Positions 1-7,463 of a stretch of DNA of 20,346 nucleotides are shown in pieces (positions within the stretch are counted from its first letter, which is position 1; every line of letters begins with the position of its first letter). The translations under genes were made by a program, and so were the position numbers. Source of the stretch: DATGEP01 sp035310125 (GTDB lineage Bacteria; Chloroflexota; Ktedonobacteria; Ktedonobacterales; JADMIN01); the NCBI GenBank assembly GCA_035310125.1, contig DATGEP010000251.1, positions 1-20,346 on the forward strand, written 5' to 3'. The notes under the pieces were generated by a model. The model was not told the DNA's origin. It did not search any database and was given only the letters and a program-made list of their open reading frames with translations.

Positions 1-591
1 GAGATACGCCAGACTCTTGTCTATCATCCCCATGAAATCTTCTGCCTGCTGATCGTCTACTCCCGCGAAAAACGCCGCGACCAGCGCACCGATCATGGCG
101 CCCGCAAAGGTGCGTACCTCGAAATCGTCCGCGCGACGCCCTACCCGTCTGGCGACCAGGTCCGCACAGACCTCGATCAGCTCGACCAGCTGATCCAGCA
201 TGCGCATCCGCACCTCCGGCACCGCGCGCATCAATCGCCCGCGCTCCCACTGCTGGTCCATCTCGTCGGCAGGAACCTGGCTGAAGAGTGCGCTCATGGC
301 GCCACGCATGGCCTGGATCGGGCTGAGCTCGGCTGGCTGCGCCTCGAACGCCGCGAAGAGCAGCGGATCGAAGTCATCGTAGAGCACCACATCTTCCTTG
401 GTTGGAAAGTAGCGGAAGAACGTGCTTGGCGACACCTCCGCCGCCGCGGCGATCTGCTCCACGGTCGTCGCCTCGTAGCCCTGCTCCCGGAAAAGCCGGA
501 GGGCGTGCCGCTGAATAGCGGCACGCGTCTTCGCTTTCTTGCGCTCACGTAAACCCTGCGCCGGCCGATCACCCTTGAGCAACTCCGTCAT
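1..591 (-). CDS. TetR/AcrR-family transcriptional repressor (3' end cut by window edge)
   Basis: The translated frame reads 197 residues to the window edge without a stop, close to the usual TetR length, so only a few residues are probably missing. The N-terminal third is a typical TetR DNA-binding domain: a basic start (GLRERKKAKTRAAIQRHALRLF), then YEATTVEQIAAAAEVSPSTFFRYFPTKEDVV, which is the helix-turn-helix and the family signature. The rest is a helical ligand-binding and dimerisation domain whose ligand cannot be told from sequence. The ATG at 591 lies inside the end of the MFS gene, with a 23-base overlap, and an AGGAG about 11 bases upstream, so the two genes are probably translationally coupled. 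I infer that it represses the exporter and itself through the palindrome at the shared promoter near 2216-2230. The family call is firm; the target is inference. Confidence 0.93.
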   Translation of the reverse strand, partial: MTELLKGDRPAQGLRERKKAKTRAAIQRHALRLFREQGYEATTVEQIAAAAEVSPSTFFRYFPTKEDVVLYDDFDPLLFAAFEAQPAELSPIQAMRGAMSALFSQVPADEMDQQWERGRLMRAVPEVRMRMLDQLVELIEVCADLVARRVGRRADDFEVRTFAGAMIGALVAAFFAGVDDQQAEDFMGMIDKSLAYL

Positions 592-2182
592 GTTCTCGTT
601 CTCCTCGTTCGGCGGGCGCTGAGGTGTCTACGGCTACAGGATGCGGTGCCGCCACTGCCACCGCTTCGACTCCGCCCGCTCTGGGAATAGCTGTATGAGA
701 AGGCAGGAACGCCAGGGTCAGCAGCACACCCGCCGCGGCGATGCCGGCGGCCACCACGAGCGAGACGTCCATCCCATTCACGAAGGCGCCGCGCACCATG
801 CTCAGCAGCGCGGGCGAGTGAAGCCTGTCTGCCACCGCGATGCCGCCAAAGAGGCTCTCACGCACGGCGGTGGCCACCGCCGCCGGTAGTCCAGTCAAGT
901 GCAGCTGGCTGAGATAGACGGAGCTGAGCACACTTCCCAGGATCGCCGTTCCGAGCGGTCCCCCAATCTTCTGGAACGCCTGCATCACCGCCGCGCCTAC
1001 TCCACTCCGCTCCGATGAAAGCTCCGAGACCGCCGCGGCAGCCGACGTGGCGAAGGTGAGCCCCAGACCAAGCCCGGCGAGGGCCACCCACACCGCGATG
1101 AAGCCGTCGCTGGACCCCAAGCCGGTGGTAGACCCAATGAGCATGCCAGCCGCCAGCAGCGCGAATCCGAGCGCGCCCGTGATCTTTGCCCCTATCAGGT
1201 GCACGACGCGGTCCGCGGGCACAGCGCCCACGATAAGCCCGCCGATCAGTGGCAGGAGCCGCACGCCGGATCCCATCGCATCTGTTCCCAGTATACCCTG
1301 GAAATACTGCGGCAACGTAAACAGCACACCGATCATGGCGAGACCCGCCGTGGCCGCGAGGATCACCCCCCAGGTGAAAGCGGTCGAGCGGAAAAGTCCC
1401 AGGTCAATCAACGGCTGGCCGCCAGGGCGCTTGCCAAGCACGTACTCCCACAGGAAGAAGCCAAGCAGCAGCGCCACACCCGCTATTATCGGCACCAGGG
1501 CGCTGGCGTCGCCCCAGCCACTGCGCCCCGCCTGGATCAGACCATACGTCACGCCGACCAGGCCGGCGGTTGAAGCGACGACTCCAAACGGGTCCAGCCC
1601 AGGAGGCTCCGGAGCGCGTGACTTCGGCACGAGCGCCAGGGACGCGATCAGGCCGATCAGAGAGACCGGCACATTCATCAGGAACACCCAGCCCCACCAG
1701 TAATGGGTCAGCAGCCAGCCGCCCAGAATCGGGCCAATTGGCAGCGCCAGGAAGTTGGCAGCCGCCCAGACCCCGACCGCTCGTGGCCGCTCTTCCTCGC
1801 TGAAGAGCACCGTCAGCGCCGAGAGGTTCATCACAACGATGCCCGCGCCGGCGAGTCCCAGCACAAATCGCGCGGCAATGAACGCGCCCGCCGTCGGCGC
1901 GTAGGCGCAAGCCGCCGAGCCAACACCGAAGAGCAACAAGGAGCCAAGCAAGACCGTCTTCCGGCCAATGCGGTCGCCGAGCAGCCCGACCGGCAGCATC
2001 GCCGCCGCGAGCACCAGCAGGTATCCAGAGGCGAACCACTGAAGGTCCGTTTCGCTGGCGTGCAGCGCGCCGGCGAGCGTGGGCAGCGCAACACTGAGAA
2101 CGGTACTGTCCAGACCAACCGCGAGAGTAGCCAGTGCGAGCGCGCCGAGCGCCCACCATTTGCGAGTTCCACTCTTGTTCAT
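569..2182 (-). CDS. DHA2-type MFS multidrug exporter (EmrB/QacA-like, about 14 membrane segments)
   Basis: This 537-residue integral membrane protein belongs to the drug:H+ antiporter 2 group of the major facilitator superfamily, which expels drugs or other amphipathic compounds using the proton gradient. Visible marks are the first helix with LDSTVLSVALPTLAGAL, motif A as GDRIGRK after the second helix, the WWGWVFLMNVPV segment typical of the EmrB/QacA subfamily, and a length that fits 14 helices. The C-terminal tail is Ala/Pro-rich and charged. I chose the ATG at 2182 because GAAAGGTGG sits 8 bases upstream; an in-frame GTG at 2194 would add four residues but would use that same GGTGG as codons. 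It is the first gene of a two-gene unit with the TetR gene. The substrate is unknown. Confidence 0.93.
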   Translation of the reverse strand: MNKSGTRKWWALGALALATLAVGLDSTVLSVALPTLAGALHASETDLQWFASGYLLVLAAAMLPVGLLGDRIGRKTVLLGSLLLFGVGSAACAYAPTAGAFIAARFVLGLAGAGIVVMNLSALTVLFSEEERPRAVGVWAAANFLALPIGPILGGWLLTHYWWGWVFLMNVPVSLIGLIASLALVPKSRAPEPPGLDPFGVVASTAGLVGVTYGLIQAGRSGWGDASALVPIIAGVALLLGFFLWEYVLGKRPGGQPLIDLGLFRSTAFTWGVILAATAGLAMIGVLFTLPQYFQGILGTDAMGSGVRLLPLIGGLIVGAVPADRVVHLIGAKITGALGFALLAAGMLIGSTTGLGSSDGFIAVWVALAGLGLGLTFATSAAAAVSELSSERSGVGAAVMQAFQKIGGPLGTAILGSVLSSVYLSQLHLTGLPAAVATAVRESLFGGIAVADRLHSPALLSMVRGAFVNGMDVSLVVAAGIAAAGVLLTLAFLPSHTAIPRAGGVEAVAVAAPHPVAVDTSAPAERGEREHDGVAQG

Positions 2183-2215
2183 GAGAGCCACCACCTTTCG
2201 CGTATTTCTACTTAA

Positions 2216-2230
2216 TGATAGTGTATATCA
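2216..2230. promoter_or_regulatory. Palindromic operator, probable TetR binding site
   Basis: TGATA-gtgta-TATCA is a perfect inverted repeat with 5-base arms and a 5-base centre. It covers the whole -10 hexamer of the MFS promoter, where a bound repressor would block RNA polymerase. TetR-family repressors commonly bind such palindromes of 15 bases or more next to their own operon. A second symmetric element, TATAT-nnnn-ATATA, overlaps it on the spacer side. The link to the TetR gene downstream in the operon is inference. Confidence 0.6.
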
Positions 2231-2248
2231 AAATATAGTGGCTGTCAA
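2220..2248 (-). promoter_or_regulatory. Sigma70-type promoter of the MFS-TetR operon
   Basis: On the minus strand TTGACA (2248-2243) is followed after exactly 17 bases by TACACT (2225-2220), a near-consensus -35/-10 pair. It lies about 38 bases upstream of the MFS start codon. The stretch is AT-rich compared with its surroundings. No experimental start site is known; the call rests on the match and spacing. Confidence 0.7.
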
Positions 2249-2295
2249 TACCTTCTTGCGAGGACAGCACGGTCTGGTCGCCGATAGCTCCCGTT

Positions 2296-2326
2296 TGGTG
2301 GTTCCCTCACGCATTGGGGACCACCA
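2296..2326. repeat. Long hairpin (11-bp stem, 9-base loop)
   Basis: TGGTGGTTCCC at 2296-2306 pairs with GGGGACCACCA at 2316-2326. Ten pairs are perfect and one is a U-G wobble, around a 9-base loop. There is no T-run after it on either strand, so it is not an obvious intrinsic terminator. It could be part of a leader RNA or a small RNA. Confidence 0.5.
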
Positions 2327-2348
2327 CACGAGGATGCGGCTCCGTAAA

Positions 2349-2365
2349 GGCGTCCGCCGGACGCC
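2349..2365. repeat. Short GC-rich palindrome (GGCGTCC-GCC-GGACGCC)
   Basis: Seven-base perfect arms surround a 3-base centre. A close relative is found at 12574-12592 (GGGCGTCC-ACC-GGATGCCC), and a shorter core, GTCC-GCC-GGAC, at 3205-3215. This hints at a dispersed extragenic palindrome rather than a site for one gene. Confidence 0.45.
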
Positions 2366-2664
2366 CGCCAGCTCATATGGGGGAATGGCTGGCGCCTACC
2401 CGTTCGTGATGGAGCTCGGTTTGGCGCTGACGTTGATGGGGCGCTCTCGTGTGTGCCCCGTTTCATAGCTTTGCGTCGAGATTGCTGCGACAATTGGCAT
2501 AGCGGATGGCCGTCCGGCATCGTTTGTGCCTGAATAGGAGTGGCGGCGCACCAAAACCACCGCCCGCTCGCGTGGCCAGCACGTTCTCGCGGGCTTCAGC
2601 GCGTCGGGGACGTGCGCCGGCAGGTTCCTACCGCGACAACCGGGCAGTTTGAAAGGAGATCGGC

Positions 2665-3111
2665 GTGAGTGGCGGCGAGCGATTGATTCTGCGGACCGAT
2701 GGTGCCTCACGTGGCAATCCCGGCCACGCCGCCGCCGGTGTCGTCATCGAGCGCACCGACGGCACCGTGCGCGCCACCGGCAAACTCTACCTCGGCATGA
2801 TGACAAACAACCAGGCGGAGTACCGCGCACTCATCCTTGGCCTCCAGTCCATCGCTCGCTATACGCCCGCCGCCGTCCGCGTCTACCTGGATAGCGAGCT
2901 GGTTGTCCGCCAGATGACTGGCCAGTACCGCGTGCGCGACGAAGCGCTACGCCCCCTCTACGATGAGGCGCGCCGGCTGGCCGCCGCGCTGCCCGCCGTC
3001 AGCTTCATCCATGTCCCGCGCGGCAAGAACACGCTTGCCGACAAGCTCGCCAATCAGGCGCTCGACGCGCACGCCGACGACACCGACACCGGCACCGGCA
3101 CCGGCACCTGA
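2665..3111 (+). CDS. RNase HI-family protein (ribonuclease H-like fold)
   Basis: A 148-residue cytoplasmic protein of the RNase H fold, expected to cut RNA in RNA:DNA hybrids with two metal ions. The four carboxylates of the family are visible: D12 in RTDGASRGNPG, E52 in NNQAEYRAL, D76 in VYLDSELV, and D126 in NTLADKLANQA. H116 occupies the place of the flexible catalytic histidine. The DGASRGNPG and NNQAEYRAL forms are those of the short RNase HI-like proteins of Gram-positive and archaeal type. The GTG start is supported by AAGGAGAT at 2653-2660. The last ten residues (DTDTGTGTGT) come from a hexanucleotide repeat and are probably a disordered tail. The stop TGA overlaps the ATG of the frame leading into the next gene. 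RNase HI activity is likely; the physiological role is not evident. Confidence 0.92.
   Translation: MSGGERLILRTDGASRGNPGHAAAGVVIERTDGTVRATGKLYLGMMTNNQAEYRALILGLQSIARYTPAAVRVYLDSELVVRQMTGQYRVRDEALRPLYDEARRLAAALPAVSFIHVPRGKNTLADKLANQALDAHADDTDTGTGTGT
3081..3108 (+). repeat. Hexanucleotide tandem repeat (CACCGR)n at the 3' end of the RNase H-like gene
   Basis: Four units of CACCGA or CACCGG plus a partial CACC run without interruption. They encode the alternating Thr-Asp/Gly tail. Six-base units keep the frame, so copy-number change would lengthen or shorten the tail without breaking the gene. Confidence 0.75.
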
Positions 3112-3234
3112 TGGCGAAATATCCCTCACGCCGGCCTTCGCGCCGGCCCATGCCACAACCGCGCTTGGGAGGTGTACAAAACAGCACGGTAACGCCTGGC
3201 GCTCGTCCGCCGGACACTGTGGCTGAAGATTTTC

Positions 3235-3256
3235 CCCCTCCTCTATTGAGGTGGGG
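3235..3256 (+). promoter_or_regulatory. Hairpin next to the ribosome binding site of the GH18-like gene
   Basis: CCCCTCCTC (3235-3243) pairs with GAGGTGGGG (3248-3256) around a TATT loop, nine positions with one T-T mismatch. It ends 3 bases before the GGAGGAAAGG ribosome binding site at 3260-3269. It could end read-through from the RNase H-like gene or tune translation of the next gene. There is no downstream T-run, so an intrinsic terminator is not proven. Confidence 0.45.
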
Positions 3257-3272
3257 AGCGGAGGAAAGGTCA

Positions 3273-4391
3273 ATGGGAGCGCGACTCGGATCACAGCGAG
3301 ACACCCACCCACTCTGGCCGCTGCCAGGCAAAGGCGCATCATCCCCGCGCCAGCCGCATTCCTGGCGCCACCGCCTCCTGCGCGCCGCACAAGTGCTCCT
3401 TGCCTTCGTCGTCGTCGTCACGCTTGTCGCCGGCATCTTCTACTGGCGCCTCACCGCTACCGTCACCTCGTATCCCGGCGCGCACTTCAATCGCGGCCAG
3501 AATGCCGTCTGGCTCGAGCACGAGTGGGCCGGCGAGCCTCACACCGGCGCCGACTACGACACCCTTGCCCAGCGCCTCCAACGGGAACAGGTCAGCTACG
3601 TCTTCGCCCACGTCGGCCCGCTCGCGAGCGATGGCACCATCCCCGCCAGCCGCGCCCCCAACGCCGCCGATCTCGCCGCTGCGCTGCATGCCCGCATGCC
3701 CAACCTGCACATTCTCGCCTGGATCGGCCAGGTGGAGGCCGCTGGAGGCTACCCCGCCAGCGAAAGCATCAACCTCAACCTCTCGATGGTGCGCGCCACC
3801 ATCGCCCAGACCGCCGCCTCCTTCGTCCGCAACCTTGGCTTCGACGGCGTCCACTACGATATCGAGCCGATCCTCAACAACAACCCCCGCTTCCTGGATC
3901 TGCTCGACGCGACCCGCGCCGCGCTTCCATCCGGCGCCATCCTCTCCATCTCCGCCGAAAAGTGGGCGCCCAACGCCCACATCGCCGAATGGCTCTACGC
4001 CAACAACAAAGCCGGCGCCTGGTGGACCTCCTACTACTACGCCGCCGTCGCCGCGCACGTAGACCAGATGGTCGCCATGCTCTACAACACGGGTATGCTT
4101 ACCCCCCAGCTCTACCAGCTCACTGTCCAGCAAGAAACCGAGCACATCCTCGAAGCCGCCCGCAGCGCGCCGCACCCACCACAGGTGCTCATCGGCCTGC
4201 CCACCTACACCGGCGATACCACCTGGTTCCACGACCGCGCCGAGAACATCCAGACCGGCCTCGCGGGCGTCGTCGCTGGCCTCAACAGCAACACCGACAC
4301 CGACCCCTTCGCGGGCGTCGCCATCTACCGCTACGCCCTCACCACCGACACCGACTGGTCCACCTACGACTCCCTCTGGCTGGGCAAATAA
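3273..4391 (+). CDS. Membrane-anchored GH18-like glycosidase-fold protein
   Basis: A 372-residue protein: a basic, Pro/Ser-rich cytoplasmic tail (1-35), one membrane anchor at about 38-58 (VLLAFVVVVTLVAGIFYW), and an extracellular domain. The domain carries FDGVHYDIEP at 190-199, which matches the GH18 chitinase active-site strand DGxxxDxE; D196 and the acid E198 are kept, while the first Asp of DxDxE is H194. Strands such as NLHILAWIG and SGAILSISAEKW fit a TIM barrel. GH18 enzymes act on chitin, peptidoglycan sugars or related amino-sugar polymers; the substrate here is unknown and it could be a non-catalytic binder. I chose the ATG at 3273 because GGAGGAAAGG lies at ideal spacing; the frame is open upstream to an ATG at 3111, but that stretch holds a hairpin and low-complexity sequence. 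Codons strongly favour C in third position. Confidence 0.75.
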   Translation: MGARLGSQRDTHPLWPLPGKGASSPRQPHSWRHRLLRAAQVLLAFVVVVTLVAGIFYWRLTATVTSYPGAHFNRGQNAVWLEHEWAGEPHTGADYDTLAQRLQREQVSYVFAHVGPLASDGTIPASRAPNAADLAAALHARMPNLHILAWIGQVEAAGGYPASESINLNLSMVRATIAQTAASFVRNLGFDGVHYDIEPILNNNPRFLDLLDATRAALPSGAILSISAEKWAPNAHIAEWLYANNKAGAWWTSYYYAAVAAHVDQMVAMLYNTGMLTPQLYQLTVQQETEHILEAARSAPHPPQVLIGLPTYTGDTTWFHDRAENIQTGLAGVVAGLNSNTDTDPFAGVAIYRYALTTDTDWSTYDSLWLGK

Positions 4392-4398
4392 GCCCGCC

Positions 4399-4415
4399 GC
4401 TCCAATCGCTGGAGC
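4399..4415. terminator. Hairpin between convergent genes
   Basis: GCTCCA (4399-4404) pairs with TGGAGC (4410-4415) around a 5-base loop, 8 bases after the stop of the GH18-like gene and before the end of the EamA gene on the other strand. The position suits a shared terminator, but no T-run follows, so confidence is limited. Confidence 0.4.
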
Positions 4416-4470
4416 CATTCGCTCACTGGGAAGCCCGTGTGCGCCAGTTCATCGCCCCACTCTCACCCCG

Positions 4471-5463
4471 CTACGTAGCCGCCGCCTGCCGCTTCCTCGG
4501 CTGCCACGACACCACCAATATCCCTGCCGCCAGCACCAAACCGCCCAGCCAGAATCCTGCGGGAAGCGCCTCGTGGAGGAAGACGCTGCTGAGTATGCCG
4601 CCGACCACCGGCTGCGCGAAGAAGAACACTGCCGCGACGTTCGCTGCCAGCTTCGCCACGCCCCGATACCACAGCAGCCATGCCAGCGCCGTCGCTCCCC
4701 ACGCCAGGTACAGCACCGCCGCCACTGACCCCGGCGTGAGCGCGATAGCAGAGGCGCCTTTTGGCCGCAATGCCAGCTCCACCGCCGCCAGCGGCGCCAG
4801 GAACAGCACGCTCCATAGCGTCGCCGTTGTGGACGCCGCCAGCGCTGAAAACTTGCGGGAGAGCGGTGCCCCCAGCACCGTAAACAGTGCCCATGCGAAT
4901 GCGGAGAAGAGCAGCAGCGCATCCCCAACTATAGAAGCGCCCGATCCGCTCCCACCCGGCGCCTGCGTGCCAACTACGACAGCCACACCCGCCAGCGCCA
5001 CCAGCATTCCCGCCACGATCCGCCACTGCGGCCGCTCGCCCAGCAGCACCCATGCCAGCGGCACCACGAACACTGGCGTCACCGTCGTCAGCAGCGCGCC
5101 ATCATGCGCGCTCGCCAGGTCCGTACCCAGGAACTGCGTCACGATGCACGCCGCCACCACCACCCCGCACCAGAAGCCCCGCAGATGATCGCCGCGCGTC
5201 CATGTCGCAGCCGCGCCGGTGTCTCCGCTACCCGCGAGCGCCCGCCGCGCCGCGATACGCAGCGCCACCCACAGCGTCAGCCCGCCCACCACGACTCGCA
5301 GCGCCGCCAGCGTCACCGGTGGAATTGCCCCGAAACTGGCGCGGCTCACTACATACATCCCGCCCCACAGACACGACGCCAGCAGCGGGTCCACTCCCGC
5401 GCGCAGCGTCGAGCGTCTGGCAGGAACGGTCGCGGCTGTGTTGGCGGCTGGCGCTAGCGACAC
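4471..5463 (-). CDS. EamA/DMT-family transporter (ten membrane segments)
   Basis: A 330-residue inner-membrane protein of the drug/metabolite transporter superfamily, with two EamA repeats of about five helices each. Diagnostic stretches are LLASCLWGGMYVVSRASF in the first repeat, the repeat end TPVFVVPLAWVLLGERP, the second repeat start ALLLFSAFAWALFTVLG, and QPVVGGILSSVFLHEALP near the end. Such proteins export amino acids, nucleosides or other small metabolites; the substrate cannot be read from sequence. I chose the GTG at 5463 because GGAG sits 8 bases upstream; a GTG at 5490 in the same frame has no ribosome binding site and would add nine residues. It lies 76 bases downstream of hisS on the same strand and may be co-transcribed, though no functional link is obvious. 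Confidence 0.9.
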   Translation of the reverse strand: MSLAPAANTAATVPARRSTLRAGVDPLLASCLWGGMYVVSRASFGAIPPVTLAALRVVVGGLTLWVALRIAARRALAGSGDTGAAATWTRGDHLRGFWCGVVVAACIVTQFLGTDLASAHDGALLTTVTPVFVVPLAWVLLGERPQWRIVAGMLVALAGVAVVVGTQAPGGSGSGASIVGDALLLFSAFAWALFTVLGAPLSRKFSALAASTTATLWSVLFLAPLAAVELALRPKGASAIALTPGSVAAVLYLAWGATALAWLLWYRGVAKLAANVAAVFFFAQPVVGGILSSVFLHEALPAGFWLGGLVLAAGILVVSWQPRKRQAAAT

Positions 5464-5539
5464 GAGGTGAGCTCCAATCCTGGCGCACACGCCGAGAGAT
5501 ACTGGCGAATTTCCACGTCTATGTCTGCTCCAGTTGCGC

Positions 5540-6943
5540 TCATGATCTGCTCAGCAGCGCGGCCGCCCGCGCCGCCACTGCCTCCTGCGCCACTGGCTCC
5601 TGCGCGCCGGAGCGCAGATCGCGCAGCACCACCTCGCCGCGCGCTGCCTCGTCCGGGCCGAGGATAACAGCCAGCGGAATGCCTTTCTTGTTCGCAAAAG
5701 TCAATTGTGTACGCAGATCCTTCGGCTCCGTGTACACCTCCGTGCGCATCCCCGCCGCACGCAAGGCCCGCGCTACGGCGAACGACGCCGCCAGCGTCTC
5801 TGGCGCGAAGAGCGTCACCAGCGCCTGCGTAGTGGTGCTCGCTTCGTCCGCCAGCAGCCCCTTCTCGTCCAGCGCGTCGAAGATGCGCTCCAGACCGAAC
5901 GAGATGCCCACGCACGGGCGATCCTGCCCCGTGAACATGCCGATTAGCCGGTCGTAGCGTCCGCCGCCGCCGAGACTGCCCAGCGTCGAGTCCGTCAGCA
6001 CCGTCTCGTAGATGATGCCCGTGTAGTAGCTCAGACCGCGCACCAGCGAGAGATCGAACCGGTAGCGTTCCGCCGGCACGCCCATCATGGCGAGCGCGGC
6101 GAAGACCTCATCCAGCTCGCGCAACGCCGCCGCGCCTGGCACATGGTCGCCCAGCAGCGGCCGCACTGCCGCCACCACATCGCGCGGCGCGCCCGATACC
6201 TCAAGAATCTCCATCAGCTTGTCCGTGGAAGTGTCGCTCAGTCCAGCTTTCACCAGCTCGCCGCGCACCCCTTCCACGCCGATCTTATCCAGCTTGTCTA
6301 TCGTCACGAGCGCCTCTCCGCGCAGCTCCTCCGGCACGCCGCAGCTTTCCATCAGCGCCGCCAGCAGCCCCCGGTGATTGATGCGTGTGACAAAGCTGGC
6401 GAATCCCAGCCGCGTAAAGACCTCGCAATGAATCGCCGCCATCTCCGCGTCCACCGTCATCGAGCGACTGCCCACGCAATCCACATCGCACTGGTAGAAC
6501 TCGCGGTAGCGTCCGCGCTGGGGCTTATCCGCACGCCACACCGGCTGCATCTGGTAGCGCCGGAATGGGAACACGATATCATTCTGGCGCGCCGCGATCA
6601 CCCGCGCGAACGGCACGGTCAAGTCGTAGCGCAGCGCCTCATTCGACAGCTCGCGCGCCAGGGACGCCGCGCCGCGCCCATCCTCCGGCAGCGCCTCCGC
6701 GCCTCGAAAGCCGGACTCCAGGTCGCGCCCCCGCTTCAGGATGCGAAAGAGCAGGCGGTCGCCCTCCTCGCCGTATTTGCCTTCGAGCACATGCGTATTC
6801 TCCACCGCCGGCGTCTCCAGTGGCTCGTAGCCGTGCCGCTCGAACGTCTCACGCAGCAGCGCGAAGACACGATTGCGGCGGACGAGGTCGCGCGGCAGAA
6901 AATCGCGGGTACCCTTGGCATTGACGGGAGCGATGCGTGCCAT
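5540..6943 (-). CDS. hisS: Histidyl-tRNA synthetase
   Basis: A 467-residue class II aminoacyl-tRNA synthetase that attaches histidine to tRNA-His. N-terminal KGTRDFLP and motif 1 region LETPAVENTHVL are typical. Motif 2 is present as the loop QPVWRADKPQRGRYREFYQCDVDCVG. The histidine-specific motif reads SLVRGLSYYTGIIYE, and the next parts are GGGGRYDRLIGMF and motif 3 as CVGISFGLERIF. The C-terminal 95 or so residues form the anticodon-binding domain (EVYTEPKDLRTQLTFANKKGIPLAVILG). The PQRGRYREFYQCD form belongs to the long bacterial and eukaryote-like HisRS branch. The histidine motif has Ser where many HisRS have Asp (RGLDYY). The ATG at 6943 is supported by AGGAGGAG about 10 bases upstream. 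I looked for a T-box in the leader and found none. Confidence 0.97.
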   Translation of the reverse strand: MARIAPVNAKGTRDFLPRDLVRRNRVFALLRETFERHGYEPLETPAVENTHVLEGKYGEEGDRLLFRILKRGRDLESGFRGAEALPEDGRGAASLARELSNEALRYDLTVPFARVIAARQNDIVFPFRRYQMQPVWRADKPQRGRYREFYQCDVDCVGSRSMTVDAEMAAIHCEVFTRLGFASFVTRINHRGLLAALMESCGVPEELRGEALVTIDKLDKIGVEGVRGELVKAGLSDTSTDKLMEILEVSGAPRDVVAAVRPLLGDHVPGAAALRELDEVFAALAMMGVPAERYRFDLSLVRGLSYYTGIIYETVLTDSTLGSLGGGGRYDRLIGMFTGQDRPCVGISFGLERIFDALDEKGLLADEASTTTQALVTLFAPETLAASFAVARALRAAGMRTEVYTEPKDLRTQLTFANKKGIPLAVILGPDEAARGEVVLRDLRSGAQEPVAQEAVAARAAALLSRS

Positions 6944-7175
6944 TGTCTTTCTGCTCCTCCTGTGGTGTAATAGGTGCGTGGCTGAGCAAGCCGCTTTGCA
7001 GCATACCACACGCGGCCCGCTGGCGAAGCGCCTCAGCTCGCCAGGACAGCAAGAAGACGACATGAGCGCGCGTCCACTATCCTCGCGGACGTGAGATGGC
7101 GCTTCCACAACCACTCGACCTAGCCCATTCGGGCGCGCTTATCCACCGATTTTGACAGAGTTCAACACACCCCAA

Positions 7176-7213
7176 GCGCTTGCCATACTCCTGTGTCCCG
7201 ATCTGGCAAGCGC
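7176..7213. repeat. Perfect 10-bp inverted repeat with 18-base loop
   Basis: GCGCTTGCCA at 7176-7185 is repeated in reverse complement as TGGCAAGCGC at 7204-7213. No T-run follows on either strand. It sits in the middle of the non-coding gap, away from both flanking start codons, so it fits an RNA structure or protein-binding site better than a terminator. Confidence 0.6.
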
Positions 7214-7454
7214 CCCTATGTGAACTACGCTTCATCACGCACGAATCCGCGACACGCCTGGGTAACGGGTGACCTCCATGCTCTTAGAGAGATACTGTCT
7301 GGCCGGTTTGTCATGGTCCCGGACATAGGATAAATGGCGAGCCAAGTAGGCCGCAAGTCCTATCACCGCCGCCTCTCTTATGGCACTTAACTCCTAGGTC
7401 ATTTCTGGAGGAATACGAAGCGGCCTTATCGGGCTATTGCGCCCGTGGTTGCTA

Positions 7455-7463
7455 TGCGATAAT
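7455..7463 (+). promoter_or_regulatory. Possible extended -10 promoter for the orphan membrane protein gene
   Basis: TGCGATAAT resembles an extended -10 element (TGn plus a TATAAT-like hexamer). The -35 region is poor (TATTGC at 7435-7440, 17 bases upstream). If real, the transcript would have an untranslated leader of about 180 bases containing the hairpin at 7608-7625. Confidence 0.3.

Larger units (their letters stand above)
2249..2652. other. Non-coding region of about 400 bases with hairpins
   Basis: This stretch separates the leftward MFS promoter from the rightward RNase H-like gene. The short open frames in it lack ribosome binding sites, show no recognisable domain and overlap each other, so I see no gene. 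It holds two clear inverted repeats (2296-2326 and 2349-2365), listed separately. I could not pick out a convincing rightward promoter for the RNase H-like gene. Confidence 0.55.

Noticed and set aside
1047..2215. Several plus-strand frames opposite the MFS gene
   Set aside because: They are Arg/Pro/Ser-rich shadows without ribosome binding sites or domains.
3111..3272. N-terminal extension of the GH18-like protein starting at the ATG that overlaps the RNase H-like stop
   Set aside because: The extension is low-complexity, contains a 9-position hairpin at 3235-3256, and an excellent ribosome binding site precedes the ATG at 3273. Translational coupling from the TGATG cannot be fully excluded.
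3251..5188. A 645-codon open frame on the plus strand running through the GH18-like gene and the reverse of the EamA gene
   Set aside because: Its translation is Arg/Pro/Ala low-complexity with no domain. It is the out-of-frame shadow of two well-supported genes in GC-rich DNA.
6944..7140. T-box riboswitch in the hisS leader
   Set aside because: I could not find the conserved T-box core (TGGNACCGCG-like) or a terminator/antiterminator pair before the hisS ribosome binding site.
7139..7147. TTATCCACC, one base off a DnaA box, in the non-coding gap, considered with the skew flip as a possible origin
   Set aside because: It is a single imperfect match with no cluster, no AT-rich unwinding element and no dnaA, dnaN or rpmH nearby. 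Also the skew flip is about 2 kb away.
7150..7175. Possible tRNA T-loop (GAGTTCAACAC)
   Set aside because: The bases on either side do not form a T-stem and no acceptor stem or anticodon arm can be drawn around it.
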